From Pseudomonas chlororaphis (GTDB taxonomy: Bacteria; Pseudomonadota; Gammaproteobacteria; Pseudomonadales; Pseudomonadaceae), in contig NZ_JSFK01000003.1 in NCBI RefSeq assembly GCF_000783395.1, forward strand, positions 186,135 through 250,134: DNA of 64,000 nt, in the 5' to 3' direction. A model generated the notes under the pieces. It was given only the letters and a program-made list of their open reading frames with translations, searched no databases and had not been told where the DNA came from. Positions 25,680 through 36,601 of this stretch are shown here, piece by piece (position 1 is the first letter of the stretch; every line of letters begins with the position of its first letter). Position numbers and translations under genes: made by a program.

Positions 25680-28242
25680 CTCTCAAGTACAGCCAGAGAC
25701 TCTGTCCGAGTATCTGGCGCATCTGCCGATGACCGACGAGCAGCGCGCGGAACTCGCGGGCTGCCAGTCGTTCAGCGAGCTGCATGAACGCCTGTCGTCT
25801 TCAACGTTCGACGCTCCTGCCGAGGCCGCCCAGGCTTCGGTGGGCAAGCGCCTGACCCTGAGCACCGCCGAAGAGCTTGAAGACGCCGAGATGCTGATGC
25901 TCGACGCCAGCGGTCGCGTCAGCATGAAGGCAACGCCGCCGATCCGTCGGACCAAGGTCGTGCCGGAGCCATGGCGCACCAATATTCTGGTGCGTGGCTG
26001 GCGTCGTATGACCGGTCGTACCAACCCGCCGCAACCGCCGAAAGACGAAAATGTCTTGCCGGCCGCGCGCTGGCGCACCGTCGGTTCGATCCGTCGCTAC
26101 ATTCTGTTGCTGCTGATGCTCGGCCAGACCATCGTTGCCGGCTGGTACATGAAAGGCATCATGCCGTACCAGGGTTGGTCGTTCGTCGATCTCGAAGAAG
26201 TCCTGCACCAGCCGCTGCTGCAAACCGCCACGCAAGTGCTGCCGTATGCGCTGCAAACCAGCATCCTGATTCTGTTCGGGATTCTGTTCTGCTGGGTCTC
26301 GGCAGGTTTCTGGACCGCGCTGATGGGCTTCCTCGAGTTGCTCACCGGTCACGATAAATACCGTATCTCCGGCAAAAGCGCCGGCAACGAGCCGATTGCC
26401 AAAGACGCGCGTACCGCGCTGGTCATGCCGATCTGCAACGAAGACGTACCGCGCGTATTCGCCGGTCTGCGCGCGACGTTCGAGTCGGTGGCTGCCACCG
26501 GTGATCTGGATCGCTTCGACTTCTTCGTTCTCAGCGACAGTAATGACACCGACATCTGCGTCGCCGAGCAACAGGCCTGGCTGGATGTCTGCCGCGAAGC
26601 CAAAGGTTTCGGCAAGATCTTCTATCGCCGCCGCCGTCGTCGTGTGAAACGCAAGAGCGGCAACCTCGACGACTTCTGCCGTCGTTGGGGCGGTGACTAT
26701 AAGTACATGGTCGTGCTCGACGCTGACTCGGTGATGAGCGGTGAGTGCCTGACCAGTCTGGTGCGCTTGATGGAAGCCACGCCGGACGCCGGGATCATCC
26801 AGACCGCGCCGCGTGCGTCGGGCATGGACACCCTGTATGCGCGCATGCAGCAGTTTGCGACCCGTGTTTACGGCCCGCTGTTTACCGCCGGTCTGCACTT
26901 CTGGCAGTTGGGTGAATCCCATTACTGGGGTCACAACGCGATCATCCGCATGAAGCCGTTCATCGACCACTGCGCCCTGGCGCCGTTGCCGGGCAAAGGC
27001 GCGTTCTCCGGTGCGATTCTGTCTCACGACTTCGTTGAAGCCGCGCTGATGCGCCGTGCCGGTTGGGGCGTGTGGATTGCCTACGACTTGCCGGGCAGCT
27101 ACGAAGAACTGCCGCCAAACCTGCTCGACGAACTCAAGCGTGACCGTCGCTGGTGCCACGGCAACCTGATGAACTTCCGTCTGTTCCTGGTCAAAGGCAT
27201 GCACCCGGTGCACCGTGCGGTGTTCCTCACCGGCGTGATGTCGTACCTGTCGGCGCCGTTGTGGTTCTTCTTCCTGGTGTTGTCGACCGCGCTGCTGGCG
27301 GTGAACACGCTGATGGAGCCACAGTATTTCCTCGAACCGCGTCAGCTCTATCCGCTGTGGCCACAATGGCACCCGGACAAGGCAATCGCGCTGTTCTCGA
27401 CGACCATCGTGCTGCTGTTCCTGCCGAAACTGTTGAGCATCATCCTGATCTGGGCCAAGGGCGCGAAAGAGTTCGGCGGCAAGTTCAAGGTGACCCTGTC
27501 GATGCTGCTGGAGATGCTGTTCTCCATGCTGCTGGCGCCGGTGCGGATGATTTTCCACACCCGTTTCGTCCTTGCCGCGTTCCTCGGCTGGGCGGCGACC
27601 TGGAACTCGCCGCAACGTGACGATGACTCCACGCCATGGAGCGAAGCGGTCAAACGCCACGGCCCGCAGACCCTGCTGGGTTTCTGCTGGGCGCTGCTGG
27701 TGATCTGGCTGAACCCGAGCTTCCTCTGGTGGCTGGTGCCGATCGTCGGTTCGCTGATGTTGTCGATCCCGGTCTCGGTGATCTCCAGCCGTGTCGGTCT
27801 GGGCCTGAAGTCCCGTGACGAGAGCCTGTTCCTCATCCCTGAGGAATACAATCCACCACAGGCGCTGCTGGCGACCGATCAGTACACCCACGAAAATCGT
27901 TACCACGCTCTAAACGACGGCTTCGTCCGCGCGGTGGTCGATCCGCAGCAGAACGCTTTGGCGTGCTCGCTGGCGACCTCCCGTCACGGTCAGGCCGAGC
28001 CGATCGAGTGGTTGCGTCAGGAACGTGTGCGTCACGCGATCAAGGTTGGCCCGGCCGGGCTGAACAACCATGATCGACTGCAATTGCTGAGCGACCCTGT
28101 TGCCTTGGCGCGTCTGCACGAGCAGGTTTGGGCTGAAGGTCTCGCTGAGTGGCTGGATGCCTGGCGCGCTTCGGTGAAAGCCGATCCGCATGCGCCGTTG
28201 CTGCCGCTGCGACCGGTGAGCCTGCAGGCTCAGCCGGCCTGA
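25672..28242 (+). CDS. opgH: Glucans biosynthesis glucosyltransferase OpgH
   Basis: An inner membrane family 2 glycosyltransferase of 856 residues that builds and exports the beta-1,2 glucan backbone from UDP-glucose. Two N-terminal membrane segments (about 140-160 and 195-225) are followed by the cytoplasmic catalytic domain with [11 protein letters not shown] (the DxD-like Asp pair), [17 protein letters not shown] (catalytic Asp) and [11 protein letters not shown] (the QxxRW-like motif). Several C-terminal membrane helices follow. It overlaps opgG by 8 bases, so the two are translated together. Confidence 0.96.
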   Translation: MSNSQVQPETLSEYLAHLPMTDEQRAELAGCQSFSELHERLSSSTFDAPAEAAQASVGKRLTLSTAEELEDAEMLMLDASGRVSMKATPPIRRTKVVPEPWRTNILVRGWRRMTGRTNPPQPPKDENVLPAARWRTVGSIRRYILLLLMLGQTIVAGWYMKGIMPYQGWSFVDLEEVLHQPLLQTATQVLPYALQTSILILFGILFCWVSAGFWTALMGFLELLTGHDKYRISGKSAGNEPIAKDARTALVMPICNEDVPRVFAGLRATFESVAATGDLDRFDFFVLSDSNDTDICVAEQQAWLDVCREAKGFGKIFYRRRRRRVKRKSGNLDDFCRRWGGDYKYMVVLDADSVMSGECLTSLVRLMEATPDAGIIQTAPRASGMDTLYARMQQFATRVYGPLFTAGLHFWQLGESHYWGHNAIIRMKPFIDHCALAPLPGKGAFSGAILSHDFVEAALMRRAGWGVWIAYDLPGSYEELPPNLLDELKRDRRWCHGNLMNFRLFLVKGMHPVHRAVFLTGVMSYLSAPLWFFFLVLSTALLAVNTLMEPQYFLEPRQLYPLWPQWHPDKAIALFSTTIVLLFLPKLLSIILIWAKGAKEFGGKFKVTLSMLLEMLFSMLLAPVRMIFHTRFVLAAFLGWAATWNSPQRDDDSTPWSEAVKRHGPQTLLGFCWALLVIWLNPSFLWWLVPIVGSLMLSIPVSVISSRVGLGLKSRDESLFLIPEEYNPPQALLATDQYTHENRYHALNDGFVRAVVDPQQNALACSLATSRHGQAEPIEWLRQERVRHAIKVGPAGLNNHDRLQLLSDPVALARLHEQVWAEGLAEWLDAWRASVKADPHAPLLPLRPVSLQAQPA

Positions 28243-28248
28243 TAAAGA

Positions 28249-28276
28249 AACCCCGCGATGTTGCGGGGTTTTTTTT
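28249..28276 (+). terminator. Intrinsic terminator of opgGH
   Basis: Stem AACCCCGC/GCGGGGTT with a short loop followed by eight T residues, just after the opgH stop. Confidence 0.92.
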
Positions 28277-28290
28277 GACCTGCTGAAAAG

Positions 28291-28467
28291 CCCCTCACCC
28301 TAGCCCTCTCCCAGAGGGAGAGGGGACCGATTGGGGGATGCTTCAGAGGTACGCCGACCTGATCCTGCTTTGCCGAATCAATAATCGACTCGATCTTTCA
28401 GGTCGGCGTATAGCTTGAGACACCTCGGTCGGCCCCCTCTCCCTCTGGGAGAGGGCTGGGGTGAGGG
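28291..28467. repeat. MITE-like repeat with terminal inverted repeats, copy 2
   Basis: 177 bases with ends CCCCTCACCCTAGCCCTCTC and GAGAGGGCTGGGGTGAGGG. Inside is a second inverted repeat, GCCGACCTGA at about 28353 and TCAGGTCGGC at about 28399. It lies in the 376-base gap 28243-28618, between the opgH terminator and the ABC transporter gene. The remaining about 150 bases are the transporter leader, where I see no gene. Confidence 0.92.
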
Positions 28468-28618
28468 TCGGCTCTTGATTGTTAAACAAATCGTCCATTA
28501 AACCTTGTGCAAAAAAACGAGTGCGTTAGCATCCGTCCCCGAATTGGCGCACCCGGGCTTTTTTGCCCGTCACTGTTGGTTTTCGCGCCGCACACGCAAT
28601 GGTTTTGGGGACTTGAAG

Positions 28619-29416
28619 ATGAAGAAGTATCTGTCGATGCTGCTGGTCGGCGTCACGGCACTGGTTGCAGTCAATGCGGCACAGGCTGGCGCAATCGATG
28701 ACGCGGTCAAGCGCGGCACGTTGAAAGTCGGTATGGATCCGACCTACATGCCGTTCGAAATGACCAACAAGCGCGGCGAAATCATCGGCTTCGAAGTCGA
28801 CATCCTCAAGGCCATGTCCAAGGCCATGGGCGTCAAGCTGGAACTGGTTTCCACCGGTTACGACGGCATCATCCCGGCGCTGATGACCGACAAGTTCGAC
28901 ATGATCGGCAGCGGCATGACCCTGACTCAGGAACGCAACCTGCGCCTGAACTTCAGCGAACCGTTCATCGTGGTCGGCCAGACCCTGCTGATCCGCAAGG
29001 AGCTGGAAGGCACCATCAAGTCCTACAAAGACCTGAACACCGCCGACTACCGCATCACCTCCAAGCTCGGCACCACCGGCGAGATGGTTGCCAAGAAACT
29101 GATCTCCAAAGCCAAGTACCACGGCTACGACAACGAGCAGGAAGCCGTGCTCGACGTGGTCAACGGCAAGGCTGACGCCTTCATCTACGACGCGCCGTAC
29201 AACGTGGTTGCGGTGACCAAGGTCGGCGCCGGCAAACTGGTGTTCCTCGACAAGCCGTTCACCTACGAGCCTTTGGCCTTCGGTCTGAAGAAGGGTGATT
29301 ACGACAGCCTCAACTTCATCAACAACTTCCTGCACCAGATCCACGAAGACGGCACCTACGATCGTATCCATGACAAGTGGTTCAAGAGCACCGAGTGGCT
29401 CAAGGACATGGAATAA
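28619..29416 (+). CDS. Polar amino acid ABC transporter, substrate-binding protein
   Basis: A periplasmic solute-binding protein family 3 member of 265 residues from the ATG at 28619 (MKKYLSMLLVG); an in-frame extension upstream lacks a signal sequence at its start and is unlikely. The signal peptide ends at about residue 23 (VNAAQA). Family marks are LKVGMDPTYMPFEM, GFEVDILKAMSKAMG, GMTLTQERN and DAFIYDAPYN. The ligand cannot be read from the sequence. It heads a three-gene transporter that matches, as I recall, PA5076-PA5074 in order. Confidence 0.92.
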   Translation: MKKYLSMLLVGVTALVAVNAAQAGAIDDAVKRGTLKVGMDPTYMPFEMTNKRGEIIGFEVDILKAMSKAMGVKLELVSTGYDGIIPALMTDKFDMIGSGMTLTQERNLRLNFSEPFIVVGQTLLIRKELEGTIKSYKDLNTADYRITSKLGTTGEMVAKKLISKAKYHGYDNEQEAVLDVVNGKADAFIYDAPYNVVAVTKVGAGKLVFLDKPFTYEPLAFGLKKGDYDSLNFINNFLHQIHEDGTYDRIHDKWFKSTEWLKDME

Positions 29417-29427
29417 CGCGCATCCGC

Positions 29428-29555
29428 TGATCGTTCCCACGTCGAGGCGTCGAACCGTCCGCGTGGGAACGCATCCTGTGACGCTCCGCGTCACGAACAG
29501 GCAGGGACGCAGAGCGTCCCGAGCGGCATTCCCACGCAGAGCGTGGGAACGATCA
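29428..29555. repeat. Paired palindromic repeat, family B
   Basis: Outer arms TGATCGTTCCCACG / CGTGGGAACGATCA with internal palindromes of the GACGC type. It separates the binding-protein gene from the permease gene of the same transporter and ends 14 bases before the permease start. Confidence 0.88.
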
Positions 29556-29569
29556 TCCGAGAACCTGCA

Positions 29570-30529
29570 ATGAAACAGAAAAAAGCCCAATGGCCCTGGC
29601 ACGTCCTCACCGTGCTGGTGCTGGTCGGCCTGGCCGGCGCGTTGTATTACGCGACGTCGCTGATGTCCTACGAATGGCGCTGGAACCGCGTGCCGCAGTA
29701 CTTCGCCTATCAGGCTGAAGAAACCCAGCGAGCCGCTGACATTTCCACCGTCACCGAACTCGTGCGCAAGGGCAGCAGCGCGCAAGTCACCCTGCGCAAC
29801 GACGCCGGTGACGAACAGCACCTGACCGTCGACGAGAACAGCCTGCAATTCGCTCAGGGCGACGATGTGGCCGAAGGCGACGTCGTGGGTGTTACCCGGC
29901 ATTGGGCGGCAGGACCGCTGTTGTGGGGCCTGTGGACGACGCTTTGGCTGTCGGTGGTGTCTGGCGTACTCGGTCTGTTGATCGGTCTGGTTACCGGCCT
30001 GTGCCGTCTGTCGAACAACCCGACCCTGCGTGACCTCTCGACGATCTATGTCGAGCTGGTACGCGGTACGCCGCTGCTGGTGCAGATTTTCATTTTCTAT
30101 TTCTTCATCGGCACGGTGATGAACCTGTCCCGCGAGTTCGCCGGGATCGCCGCGCTGTCGCTGTTCACTGGGGCATACGTGGCAGAGATCATCCGTTCCG
30201 GCGTGCAATCGATTGCCCGTGGCCAGAACGAAGCGGCGCGTTCGCTCGGTCTGAGCGCTGGTCAGTCGATGCGTCACGTGGTGCTGCCGCAAGCGCTGAA
30301 GCGCGTGCTGCCGCCGCTGGCCGGGCAGTTCATCAGCTTGGTGAAAGACACCTCGCTGGTGTCGGTGATCGCCATCACCGAGCTGCTAAAAAGCGGCCGA
30401 GAAGTCATCACCACCTCGTTCTCGCCGTTCGAAATTCTGTTCTGCGTCGCCGGTCTGTACCTGTTGATCAACCTGCCGCTGTCGAAAATCGCCAGCCGGC
30501 TTGAGCGGAGGCTCGCGCAAAGTGATTGA
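29570..30529 (+). CDS. Polar amino acid ABC transporter permease with periplasmic insert
   Basis: An inner membrane permease of 319 residues from the ATG at 29570 ([12 protein letters not shown]). TM1 is at about 11-29. A hydrophilic stretch at about 30-115, expected in the periplasm, precedes the standard His/Glu/Gln permease domain starting near [11 protein letters not shown]. The coupling loop is [23 protein letters not shown]. The periplasmic stretch makes it about 90 residues longer than typical members (about 220-230). It overlaps the ATPase gene by 8 bases. Confidence 0.92.
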   Translation: MKQKKAQWPWHVLTVLVLVGLAGALYYATSLMSYEWRWNRVPQYFAYQAEETQRAADISTVTELVRKGSSAQVTLRNDAGDEQHLTVDENSLQFAQGDDVAEGDVVGVTRHWAAGPLLWGLWTTLWLSVVSGVLGLLIGLVTGLCRLSNNPTLRDLSTIYVELVRGTPLLVQIFIFYFFIGTVMNLSREFAGIAALSLFTGAYVAEIIRSGVQSIARGQNEAARSLGLSAGQSMRHVVLPQALKRVLPPLAGQFISLVKDTSLVSVIAITELLKSGREVITTSFSPFEILFCVAGLYLLINLPLSKIASRLERRLAQSD

Positions 30530-31256
30530 AGTCCGCGAACTGGTAAAAATCTTCGACACCCGTGGGCAAGTGGTGCGCGCGGTGGATAACGTCAGCACCA
30601 CGGTGGCCAAGGGCGAGGTGCTGGTGGTGATCGGCCCGTCGGGTTCCGGCAAGTCGACCTTCCTGCGCTGCCTGAATGGCCTGGAGGAGTTCGACTCCGG
30701 CTCGGTGAGCATCGACGGCCTGCAACTGGCCGACCCGAAAACTGACGTCAACGCCTACCGTCGCGAAGTCGGCATGGTCTTTCAGCACTTCAACCTGTTC
30801 CCGCACATGACCGTGCTGGAAAACCTCTGTCTGGCGCAGAAAGTCGTGCGCAAGCGTGGCAAGAAAGAGCGCGAGGCCAAGGCGATGGAGTTGCTGCAGA
30901 AGGTCGGTATTGCACAGAAGGCCAATGAGTTTCCGTCACGCCTGTCCGGCGGTCAGCAACAGCGCGTGGCGATCGCCCGGGCGCTGGCGATGGAGCCGAA
31001 GGTGATGCTGTTTGACGAGCCGACTTCGGCGCTCGACCCGGAAATGGTCGGTGAAGTGCTGGACGTGATGAAAAACCTGGCCGTGGAAGGCATGACCATG
31101 GTTTGCGTCACCCACGAAATGGGTTTTGCCCGGGAAGTGGCGGATCGGGTGTTGTTCTTCGATCACGGCAAGCTGCTGGAAGATGCCGCGCCGGCGGAGT
31201 TCTTTGATGCGCCGAAGGATCCGCGCGCACAGGCTTTCCTGCGTCAGGTCCTGTAA
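30522..31256 (+). CDS. Polar amino acid ABC transporter ATP-binding protein
   Basis: The ATPase of the transporter, 244 residues from the GTG at 30522 ([11 protein letters not shown]), chosen because CGGAGG lies 10 bases upstream and the length fits the family; a TTG 21 bases earlier is also possible. Walker A is GPSGSGKST, the Q-loop is [11 protein letters not shown], the signature is [15 protein letters not shown], Walker B is [15 protein letters not shown] and the H-loop is [14 protein letters not shown]. Confidence 0.95.
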   Translation: MIEVRELVKIFDTRGQVVRAVDNVSTTVAKGEVLVVIGPSGSGKSTFLRCLNGLEEFDSGSVSIDGLQLADPKTDVNAYRREVGMVFQHFNLFPHMTVLENLCLAQKVVRKRGKKEREAKAMELLQKVGIAQKANEFPSRLSGGQQQRVAIARALAMEPKVMLFDEPTSALDPEMVGEVLDVMKNLAVEGMTMVCVTHEMGFAREVADRVLFFDHGKLLEDAAPAEFFDAPKDPRAQAFLRQVL

Positions 31257-31278
31257 CTGCGGCGTTCTCTCGGCCGCC

Positions 31279-31368
31279 ATCGCTGGCAAGCCAGCTCCCA
31301 CAGGGTTTGTAGTCGATCACAAAGTTTGTGTTCAACCCATTCACTGTGGGAGCTGGCTTGCCAGCGAT
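31279..31368. repeat. Paired REP repeat, family A
   Basis: Facing 24-base units at 31279-31302 and 31345-31368, between the convergent ABC ATPase and chemoreceptor genes. Confidence 0.9.
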
Positions 31369-31411
31369 AGCATCATCTCGGTTCAGAGCGAACCGAGGTG
31401 GATGAATCACC

Positions 31412-33328
31412 TCAAACCTTGAAGCGCCCCACCAGCATCTGCAAGTGAGTACCCAGGCGTGCCAGCTCAACGCTGGACGCCGCGGTCTCCTCACTCGCCG
31501 CCGACGTCTGATCCGACACATCCCGCACATTCAGCACGCTACGGTTGATCTCTTCAGCTACCGCGCTTTGCTGCTCGGCCGCTGCCGCAATCTGCTGGTT
31601 CATCGCCTGAATCGCCGACACGGTGCGGGTGATGCTTTCCAGCGAACCGCCCGCGCGACGGGTCAGCTCAACGCTGCTGTCAGTCAGAGTGCGGCTGTTG
31701 TCCATGATCGTCGCCACTTGCTGGGTGCCGTTCTGCAGGCCGACGATCAGCTCTTCGATCTCTTCGGTGGACTTCTGCGTGCGCTGCGCGAGGCTACGCA
31801 CTTCATCGGCCACCACAGCGAAACCGCGTCCGGCTTCACCGGCACGCGCAGCCTCGATGGCCGCGTTGAGGGCCAGCAGGTTGGTTTGCTGGGCCACCGA
31901 CTTGATCACGTCGAGGACGCTGCCGATCTTGTCGCTTTCGCGCTTCAGCTCGCCCATGGCTTCGGTGGAGTGACCGACTTCAACGGCCAGACGTTCGATC
32001 TGCGCGATCGCTTCGCCGACGACTTTGTCACCTTCGCGGGCCTGCTGGTCAGCAGCCACGGCGGCTTCGGAGGCTTCCTCGGCGTTGCGTGCAACTTCCT
32101 GCACGGTGGCGGCCATTTCGTTCATGGCGGTGGCGACCTGATCGGTCTCGATTTTCTGATTGTTGACCCCGGCGCTGGTCTGCTCGGTCACTGCGGAGAG
32201 TTCTTCGGCGGCGCTGGCGATCTGCGTGACGCCATCGCTGATGCCGCCCACCAGTTCACGCAGGCCTTGGGTCATGCTCTGCATCGAGCGTTGCAGTTGG
32301 CCGAGTTCGTCGCGACGCAGGGAAACGAGGTTGTGGGTCAGATCACCGGCAGCTACGCGCTCGGCGACTTTGAGGGTCTGGTTCAGCGGGATGATGATCT
32401 GGCGGGTGATCGCCCAAGCGGCCAGCAGACCGAACGCCACGGCCAGCAGAGTGGCGATGATCAGCATGTTCTTGGCGTGCGCGGCATCGGTGTCGCGCAC
32501 CACGGTCTGCGATTCGGTGAGTTTCTTGCTGACGTCGATGAGGATGTCGCCCTGAGTCGACATGCGCGCGGCGGCCTTGGCGTTGTTGACCTGGGAGTCG
32601 CGGAACTGTGCAACTGCCGCGCGATAGGCTTTGATCGAGTCGGTGGCCTGTTGCAGGTTGGCGATGTGCTGTTCCGGCAGTTTTGCCGGCAGGCTGTCGA
32701 GGTTTTTCAGGGCGTTGTCGATGGCGTCGAGCGCCGGTTGCTCGGCTTCGGCCTTGCCGCTGTAGGTGTAGCCGCGCACCTGATAGCGCGCCTGTTGCAG
32801 CAGTTTGCTCAGCTCGATCACGCTGTTGAATTGCGCGACGCTGTCGCCTTGCAGCATGGATTTTTCCACTTCCGCGACCTTGGCCACGGCGTTGTCGGCA
32901 CTGGCGCCCAGCTTGCTGCGGGCGTCTTCGCGCTGCACGGTGGCTTGGGTCATGTCGGCAAAAGCGCGCTTGTATTCGGCAACGGCGGCCAGTTGTTGAT
33001 CGACCATCGCCGCGTCGGACGGCTGTTCAATCAGGCTGCGTGCGGTTTGCAGGCCGCTGTCGAGTTTGTTGAGCAGATCGGTGACCGCCCCCGGACCTTG
33101 TTCGCCACGGCGTGCTTCGTAGTCCAGACGCGCCAGGCGCAGGTCCTTGGTCAGCTCATTGAGGCTGGAGATAAAGCCGAGTTTGTCACCGCGGCTGATG
33201 ATGCCGCTCATGCCGGTCCAGCCGGTGAAGGTGATCAACAGTGTCAGCAACAGCACCAGGCCGAAACCGATGCCCAGCTTGCGTTTGACGCTGACGTTTC
33301 CAAGACTCTCGGCTAACCAACGGTACAT
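31412..33328 (-). CDS. Methyl-accepting chemotaxis protein, HBM sensor type (McpK/McpS-like)
   Basis: A 638-residue chemoreceptor. TM1 is at about 15-37. A long all-helical periplasmic domain of about 245 residues (about 40-285) fits the helical bimodular (HBM) sensor. TM2 is at about 286-306, followed by HAMP ([22 protein letters not shown]) and the signalling helix with tip [20 protein letters not shown]. The length equals P. putida McpS, an HBM receptor for organic acids. Its neighbour rsmE points to synteny with P. aeruginosa PA5072 (McpK), reported to sense alpha-ketoglutarate. The ligand here is inferred from that synteny. No CheR-binding pentapeptide is seen. Confidence 0.9.
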   Translation of the reverse strand: MYRWLAESLGNVSVKRKLGIGFGLVLLLTLLITFTGWTGMSGIISRGDKLGFISSLNELTKDLRLARLDYEARRGEQGPGAVTDLLNKLDSGLQTARSLIEQPSDAAMVDQQLAAVAEYKRAFADMTQATVQREDARSKLGASADNAVAKVAEVEKSMLQGDSVAQFNSVIELSKLLQQARYQVRGYTYSGKAEAEQPALDAIDNALKNLDSLPAKLPEQHIANLQQATDSIKAYRAAVAQFRDSQVNNAKAAARMSTQGDILIDVSKKLTESQTVVRDTDAAHAKNMLIIATLLAVAFGLLAAWAITRQIIIPLNQTLKVAERVAAGDLTHNLVSLRRDELGQLQRSMQSMTQGLRELVGGISDGVTQIASAAEELSAVTEQTSAGVNNQKIETDQVATAMNEMAATVQEVARNAEEASEAAVAADQQAREGDKVVGEAIAQIERLAVEVGHSTEAMGELKRESDKIGSVLDVIKSVAQQTNLLALNAAIEAARAGEAGRGFAVVADEVRSLAQRTQKSTEEIEELIVGLQNGTQQVATIMDNSRTLTDSSVELTRRAGGSLESITRTVSAIQAMNQQIAAAAEQQSAVAEEINRSVLNVRDVSDQTSAASEETAASSVELARLGTHLQMLVGRFKV

Positions 33329-33431
33329 GCGACCACTCCCTTCGGACCACTAATTGGACTTATGGAGAGGGTATCGGCCGAATGATGGCAATCTGTAACA
33401 CCATTTATCCGCCGGACCCGCGCGGTATCAA

Positions 33432-33515
33432 TGTAGGAGCTGCCGCAGGCTGCGATCTTTTGATCTTGTTTCTAAAAACAACATCAAAAGATCGCAGCCT
33501 GCGGCAGCTCCTACA
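33432..33515. repeat. Paired palindromic repeat, family D (REPIN)
   Basis: Two long facing arms, TGTAGGAGCTGCCGCAGGCT... at 33432 and its inverse ending CTACA at 33515, would form a near-perfect stem of about 34 base pairs with a loop of about 15 bases. Further copies are at 40029-40107, 45213-45295 and 52505-52590. It lies between the divergently oriented-end region of the chemoreceptor leader and the rsmE 3' end. Confidence 0.92.
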
Positions 33516-33531
33516 GGAGAGCGGTGTTTGG

Positions 33532-34239
33532 TTAGAAGAGGCGGGCGAGCAGGGCGGTGACGGCGGTTTCGACGCGCAGAATTCGATCACCCAATTGCAC
33601 CGGATGCAGGCCGGACTTGGCCAGCAGATCGATTTCGTAGGGGATCCAGCCGCCTTCAGGGCCGATGGCCAGTGTCACCGGTTCGCTGAGCGCGCGCGGG
33701 CACGGCGGGTAGTTGCCGGGATGGCCGACCAGACCGAGGGTGCCTTCGGTAATCGCCGGCAGCCGATCCTCAACAAACGGCTTGAAGCGCTTCTCGATGA
33801 TGATTTCCGGCAGCACGGTATCGCGGGCCTGTTCGAGGCCGAGGATCAAATTGTCGCGAATCGCCTCAGGCTCAAGAAACGGCGTTTGCCAGAAGCTCTT
33901 CTCGACCCGATAGCTGTTGACCAGAATCACCTTCGACACGCCCATGGTCGCCACGGTCTGAAACACCCGGCGGAGCATTTTCGGGCGGGGCAGCGCCAGT
34001 ACCAGGGTCAACGGCAGCTTGGCCGGGGGCGGCTGATCGAGGCAGACGCGCAATTCGGCTTCACCCGCTTCGAGGCGCAGCAACTCAGCGGAACCCATCA
34101 GCCCGTTGATGCGGCCGACGCGCAGGCTGTCACCGACTTCCGAGCGGTGGACTTCCTGCATATGCGTCAGGCGGCGATCACGCAGGACCACGCGGTCGGC
34201 CGCAATGAAATCGGCCTCTTCGAGCAACAGCAGGTTCAT
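33532..34239 (-). CDS. rsmE: 16S rRNA (uracil1498-N3)-methyltransferase
   Basis: A 235-residue SPOUT methyltransferase that methylates U1498 of 16S rRNA with S-adenosylmethionine. An N-terminal PUA-like domain (about 1-70) precedes the knotted domain carrying LAIGPEGGW and the C-terminal [11 protein letters not shown] motif. It overlaps the tatC 3' end by 4 bases and so lies at the end of the tat transcript. Confidence 0.95.
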   Translation of the reverse strand: MNLLLLEEADFIAADRVVLRDRRLTHMQEVHRSEVGDSLRVGRINGLMGSAELLRLEAGEAELRVCLDQPPPAKLPLTLVLALPRPKMLRRVFQTVATMGVSKVILVNSYRVEKSFWQTPFLEPEAIRDNLILGLEQARDTVLPEIIIEKRFKPFVEDRLPAITEGTLGLVGHPGNYPPCPRALSEPVTLAIGPEGGWIPYEIDLLAKSGLHPVQLGDRILRVETAVTALLARLF

Positions 34240-35027
34240 GCCTGGGTCGCTGGCGGCTGGTCGTTATGGTCGTCGGCCGGGGTTTCGTCCGGACGTTCGC
34301 GCTTGCTGATCAACCCGCCAAACAGAATGCCGATTTCAAACAGCATCCACATCGGCACGGCCAGCAGGGTTTGCGAGAAGATGTCCGGCGGCGTCAGGAT
34401 CATGCCGACCACGAAGCAGCCGATGATCACGTACGGGCGGATTTTCTTCAGGTAGGCGACGTCAACGACGCCGATCCACACCAGCAGCACCACGGCCACC
34501 GGGATTTCGAACGCAACGCCGAAGGCGAAGAACAGCGTCATGACGAAATCGAGGTAACTGGCGATGTCGGTCATCATTTCCACGCCGGCCGGGGTCGCGG
34601 CGGCGAAGAATTTGAAGATCAGCGGAAACACGAAGTAATAGGCGAACGCCATGCCGGTATAGAACAGGAGAATGCTGGAGACCAGCAACGGCACTGCGAT
34701 GCGTTTCTCATGCTTGTACAGGCCCGGCGCGATAAAGCCCCAGATCTGATGCAGGATCACCGGGATCGCGAGAAACAGCGAGACCATCATCGTCAGCTTC
34801 AGCGGCGTCAGGAACGGTGACGACACATCGGTGGCGATCATCGTTGCCCCGACCGGCAGGTACTGCCGCAGCGGCGTCGAGACGAAGGTGTAAATCTGCT
34901 GGGTGAAGGCGAACAGCCCGGCGAAGATGATGAAGATCGCCGCCACACAACGCAGCAGGCGGGTGCGCAACTCGGTGAGGTGCGAAACCAGCGGCATGTG
35001 CTGGTCGTTTTCGGGGAGATCGCTCAT
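34236..35027 (-). CDS. tatC: Sec-independent protein translocase TatC
   Basis: The core membrane receptor of the twin-arginine translocase, 263 residues with six predicted helices. Signature parts are the N-terminal [12 protein letters not shown] and the first periplasmic loop with FLTPLKL, which line the signal-peptide binding site. The C-terminal tail after the last helix ([14 protein letters not shown]) is hydrophilic. It overlaps tatB by 4 bases and rsmE by 4 bases. Confidence 0.97.
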   Translation of the reverse strand: MSDLPENDQHMPLVSHLTELRTRLLRCVAAIFIIFAGLFAFTQQIYTFVSTPLRQYLPVGATMIATDVSSPFLTPLKLTMMVSLFLAIPVILHQIWGFIAPGLYKHEKRIAVPLLVSSILLFYTGMAFAYYFVFPLIFKFFAAATPAGVEMMTDIASYLDFVMTLFFAFGVAFEIPVAVVLLVWIGVVDVAYLKKIRPYVIIGCFVVGMILTPPDIFSQTLLAVPMWMLFEIGILFGGLISKRERPDETPADDHNDQPPATQA

Positions 35028-35476
35028 GGGGCTCGCGGCGGCAATGTTGGGTCGTGAGGCGCTGGTGTGATCGGCGCGGCGGTTGGAGATACGTGTTCAA
35101 CCGAGGTTTCTGTAGCAACGGGCACAGGTTCTACCGGCGCCACAACGGCAGCAGTTGCCGGTGCCGGAGCTTGTGTAGGCGCATGAATCGTCTGCTGACC
35201 CACATGCTCAACCGGCGTCGGCTCCTGCTGAACCGGATTGAAAATCTTCCGTGCCTCCTGCTCCAGCGACAGAATGTGCTCGTTGTGCAGTTGCCGACGG
35301 ATCTCGTCGGCGCCGATTTCACGTTCAACTTCCTGTTTGATCGCGTTGAAGCTGCGCTTCAGCCGCCCGACCCACAGGCCAGCGGTGCGCGCAGCGCCCG
35401 GCAGACGCTCGGGGCCCAGCACCAGCAGGGCGACGAGGCCGACGAGCAGCAGTTCAGAGAAGCTGATACCAAACAT
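35024..35476 (-). CDS. tatB: Sec-independent protein translocase TatB
   Basis: A 150-residue protein that forms the receptor complex with TatC. The N-terminal membrane helix is [26 protein letters not shown] with the conserved Glu at position 8, followed by the amphipathic helix and a long Pro/Ala/Val-rich tail (about 75-150). It begins 10 bases after the tatA stop. Confidence 0.96.
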   Translation of the reverse strand: MFGISFSELLLVGLVALLVLGPERLPGAARTAGLWVGRLKRSFNAIKQEVEREIGADEIRRQLHNEHILSLEQEARKIFNPVQQEPTPVEHVGQQTIHAPTQAPAPATAAVVAPVEPVPVATETSVEHVSPTAAPITPAPHDPTLPPRAP

Positions 35477-35486
35477 TAGTCAGTGC

Positions 35487-35768
35487 TCACACGTCTTTGC
35501 GGATCGGCTCTTCAACTTTCTGCGCCTGCACGTCGATGGTGTGCGGCGGGTTGGCCTGAGCGGTGGCTTGCGGCTGCACCGGTGGCACTGGCTGCGCAGG
35601 TGTCACGGTTGGATCGGCAGCCGGTTTTTCATCGTCGTTCATGGCTTTGCGGAAGCCCTTGATCGACTCGCCAACGTCGGTGCCGAGGTTTTTCAGTTTC
35701 TTGGTGCCGAACACCAGCACCACGACAACCAGAATGACGATCCAGTGTTTCCAGTCAAAAATGCCCAT
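35487..35768 (-). CDS. tatA: Sec-independent protein translocase TatA
   Basis: The pore-forming subunit, 93 residues from [20 protein letters not shown]; a longer upstream frame runs into the hisE end and is rejected. The FGTKKL hinge is followed by the amphipathic helix [16 protein letters not shown] and a Pro-rich tail. It is the first gene of tatABC-rsmE, preceded by GAGAGGAAC. Confidence 0.97.
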   Translation of the reverse strand: MGIFDWKHWIVILVVVVLVFGTKKLKNLGTDVGESIKGFRKAMNDDEKPAADPTVTPAQPVPPVQPQATAQANPPHTIDVQAQKVEEPIRKDV

Positions 35769-35793
35769 GTTGCTGTTCCTCTCTAAAAATTGT

Positions 35794-36126
35794 TCAGGCG
35801 GACGGACGCGAGGCTTTCTCGACGTGTCCGGACAGGCCGAAGCGACGGTCAAGTTCATCCAGCACGGCCTGCGGATGCTGCCCCAGTTGGGCGAGCATGA
35901 CCATGCTGTGGAACCACAGGTCGGCGGTCTCGTAGATCACGTCGCTGCAGTCGCCACTGATCGCGGCGTCCTTGGCGGCAATAATGGTTTCGACCGACTC
36001 TTCGCCGACTTTCTCCAGAATCTTGTTCAAACCCTTGTGATACAGACTGGCCACATAGGAGCTGTCGGCGGCTGCGCCTTTGCGCTCTTCAAGTACCTGA
36101 GCGAGGCGGGTCAGGGTGTCACTCAT
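35794..36126 (-). CDS. hisE: Phosphoribosyl-ATP pyrophosphatase
   Basis: A 110-residue alpha-helical MazG-type enzyme that hydrolyses phosphoribosyl-ATP to phosphoribosyl-AMP, step 2 of histidine synthesis. Metal-binding marks are [14 protein letters not shown] and [14 protein letters not shown]. It overlaps the hisI 3' end by 8 bases; in many enterobacteria the two are fused, here they are separate. Confidence 0.96.
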   Translation of the reverse strand: MSDTLTRLAQVLEERKGAAADSSYVASLYHKGLNKILEKVGEESVETIIAAKDAAISGDCSDVIYETADLWFHSMVMLAQLGQHPQAVLDELDRRFGLSGHVEKASRPSA

Positions 36127-36520
36127 GTTTGTGTCCTGCGGAATAGATAGCGTGCGGATCTTTCAGAATCGGATCGACGGTTTTCCAGTCGCCGTTTTCG
36201 AAGACACGGTAAAAGCAGCTTTGACGGCCGGTATGGCAAGCGATGTCGCCGATCTGTTCAACCATCAGGATGATCACGTCGGCGTCACAGTCCAGACGCA
36301 TTTCATGCAAGGTCTGTACATGGCCGGACTCTTCGCCCTTGCGCCACAGCTTGCCACGGGAACGTGACCAGTAGATTGCACGGTTTTCCGCAGCGGTCAG
36401 TTCGAGCGCTTCGCGGTTCATCCAGGCCATCATCAGCACGCGTCCGGTCTTGTGATCCTGGGCAATCGCCGGCACCAGGCCATCAGCGTCCCACTTGATC
36501 TCGTCCAGCCAGTTTTTCAT
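36119..36520 (-). CDS. hisI: Phosphoribosyl-AMP cyclohydrolase
   Basis: Opens the purine ring of phosphoribosyl-AMP, step 3 of histidine synthesis. It has 133 residues from [11 protein letters not shown], the family's usual start; an extension of 9 residues is possible. Active-site marks are the MNREAL block, [18 protein letters not shown] and [13 protein letters not shown] with metal-binding Asp and Cys. It starts the hisI-hisE pair, which runs on towards tatABC. Confidence 0.96.
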   Translation of the reverse strand: MKNWLDEIKWDADGLVPAIAQDHKTGRVLMMAWMNREALELTAAENRAIYWSRSRGKLWRKGEESGHVQTLHEMRLDCDADVIILMVEQIGDIACHTGRQSCFYRVFENGDWKTVDPILKDPHAIYSAGHKHE

Positions 36521-36601
36521 CTTCGACTCCGACAGCGAACCCCACACTTCAATAGTCGGGTTCAGGCATTGAAACAGTGTGCCAGCCGATCACGAAACTG
36601 G

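Noticed and set aside
25801..27906. 701-codon frame antisense to opgH
   Set aside because: No recognisable domain, composition of an antisense shadow, and opgH has all its motifs.
29543..29569. Earlier start of the ABC permease inside the repeat
   Set aside because: The added codons translate repeat sequence; the ATG at 29570 gives a proper membrane-helix start.
28526..30292. 588-codon minus-strand frame across the ABC binding-protein and permease genes
   Set aside because: It runs through a family B repeat and two real genes and has no family features.
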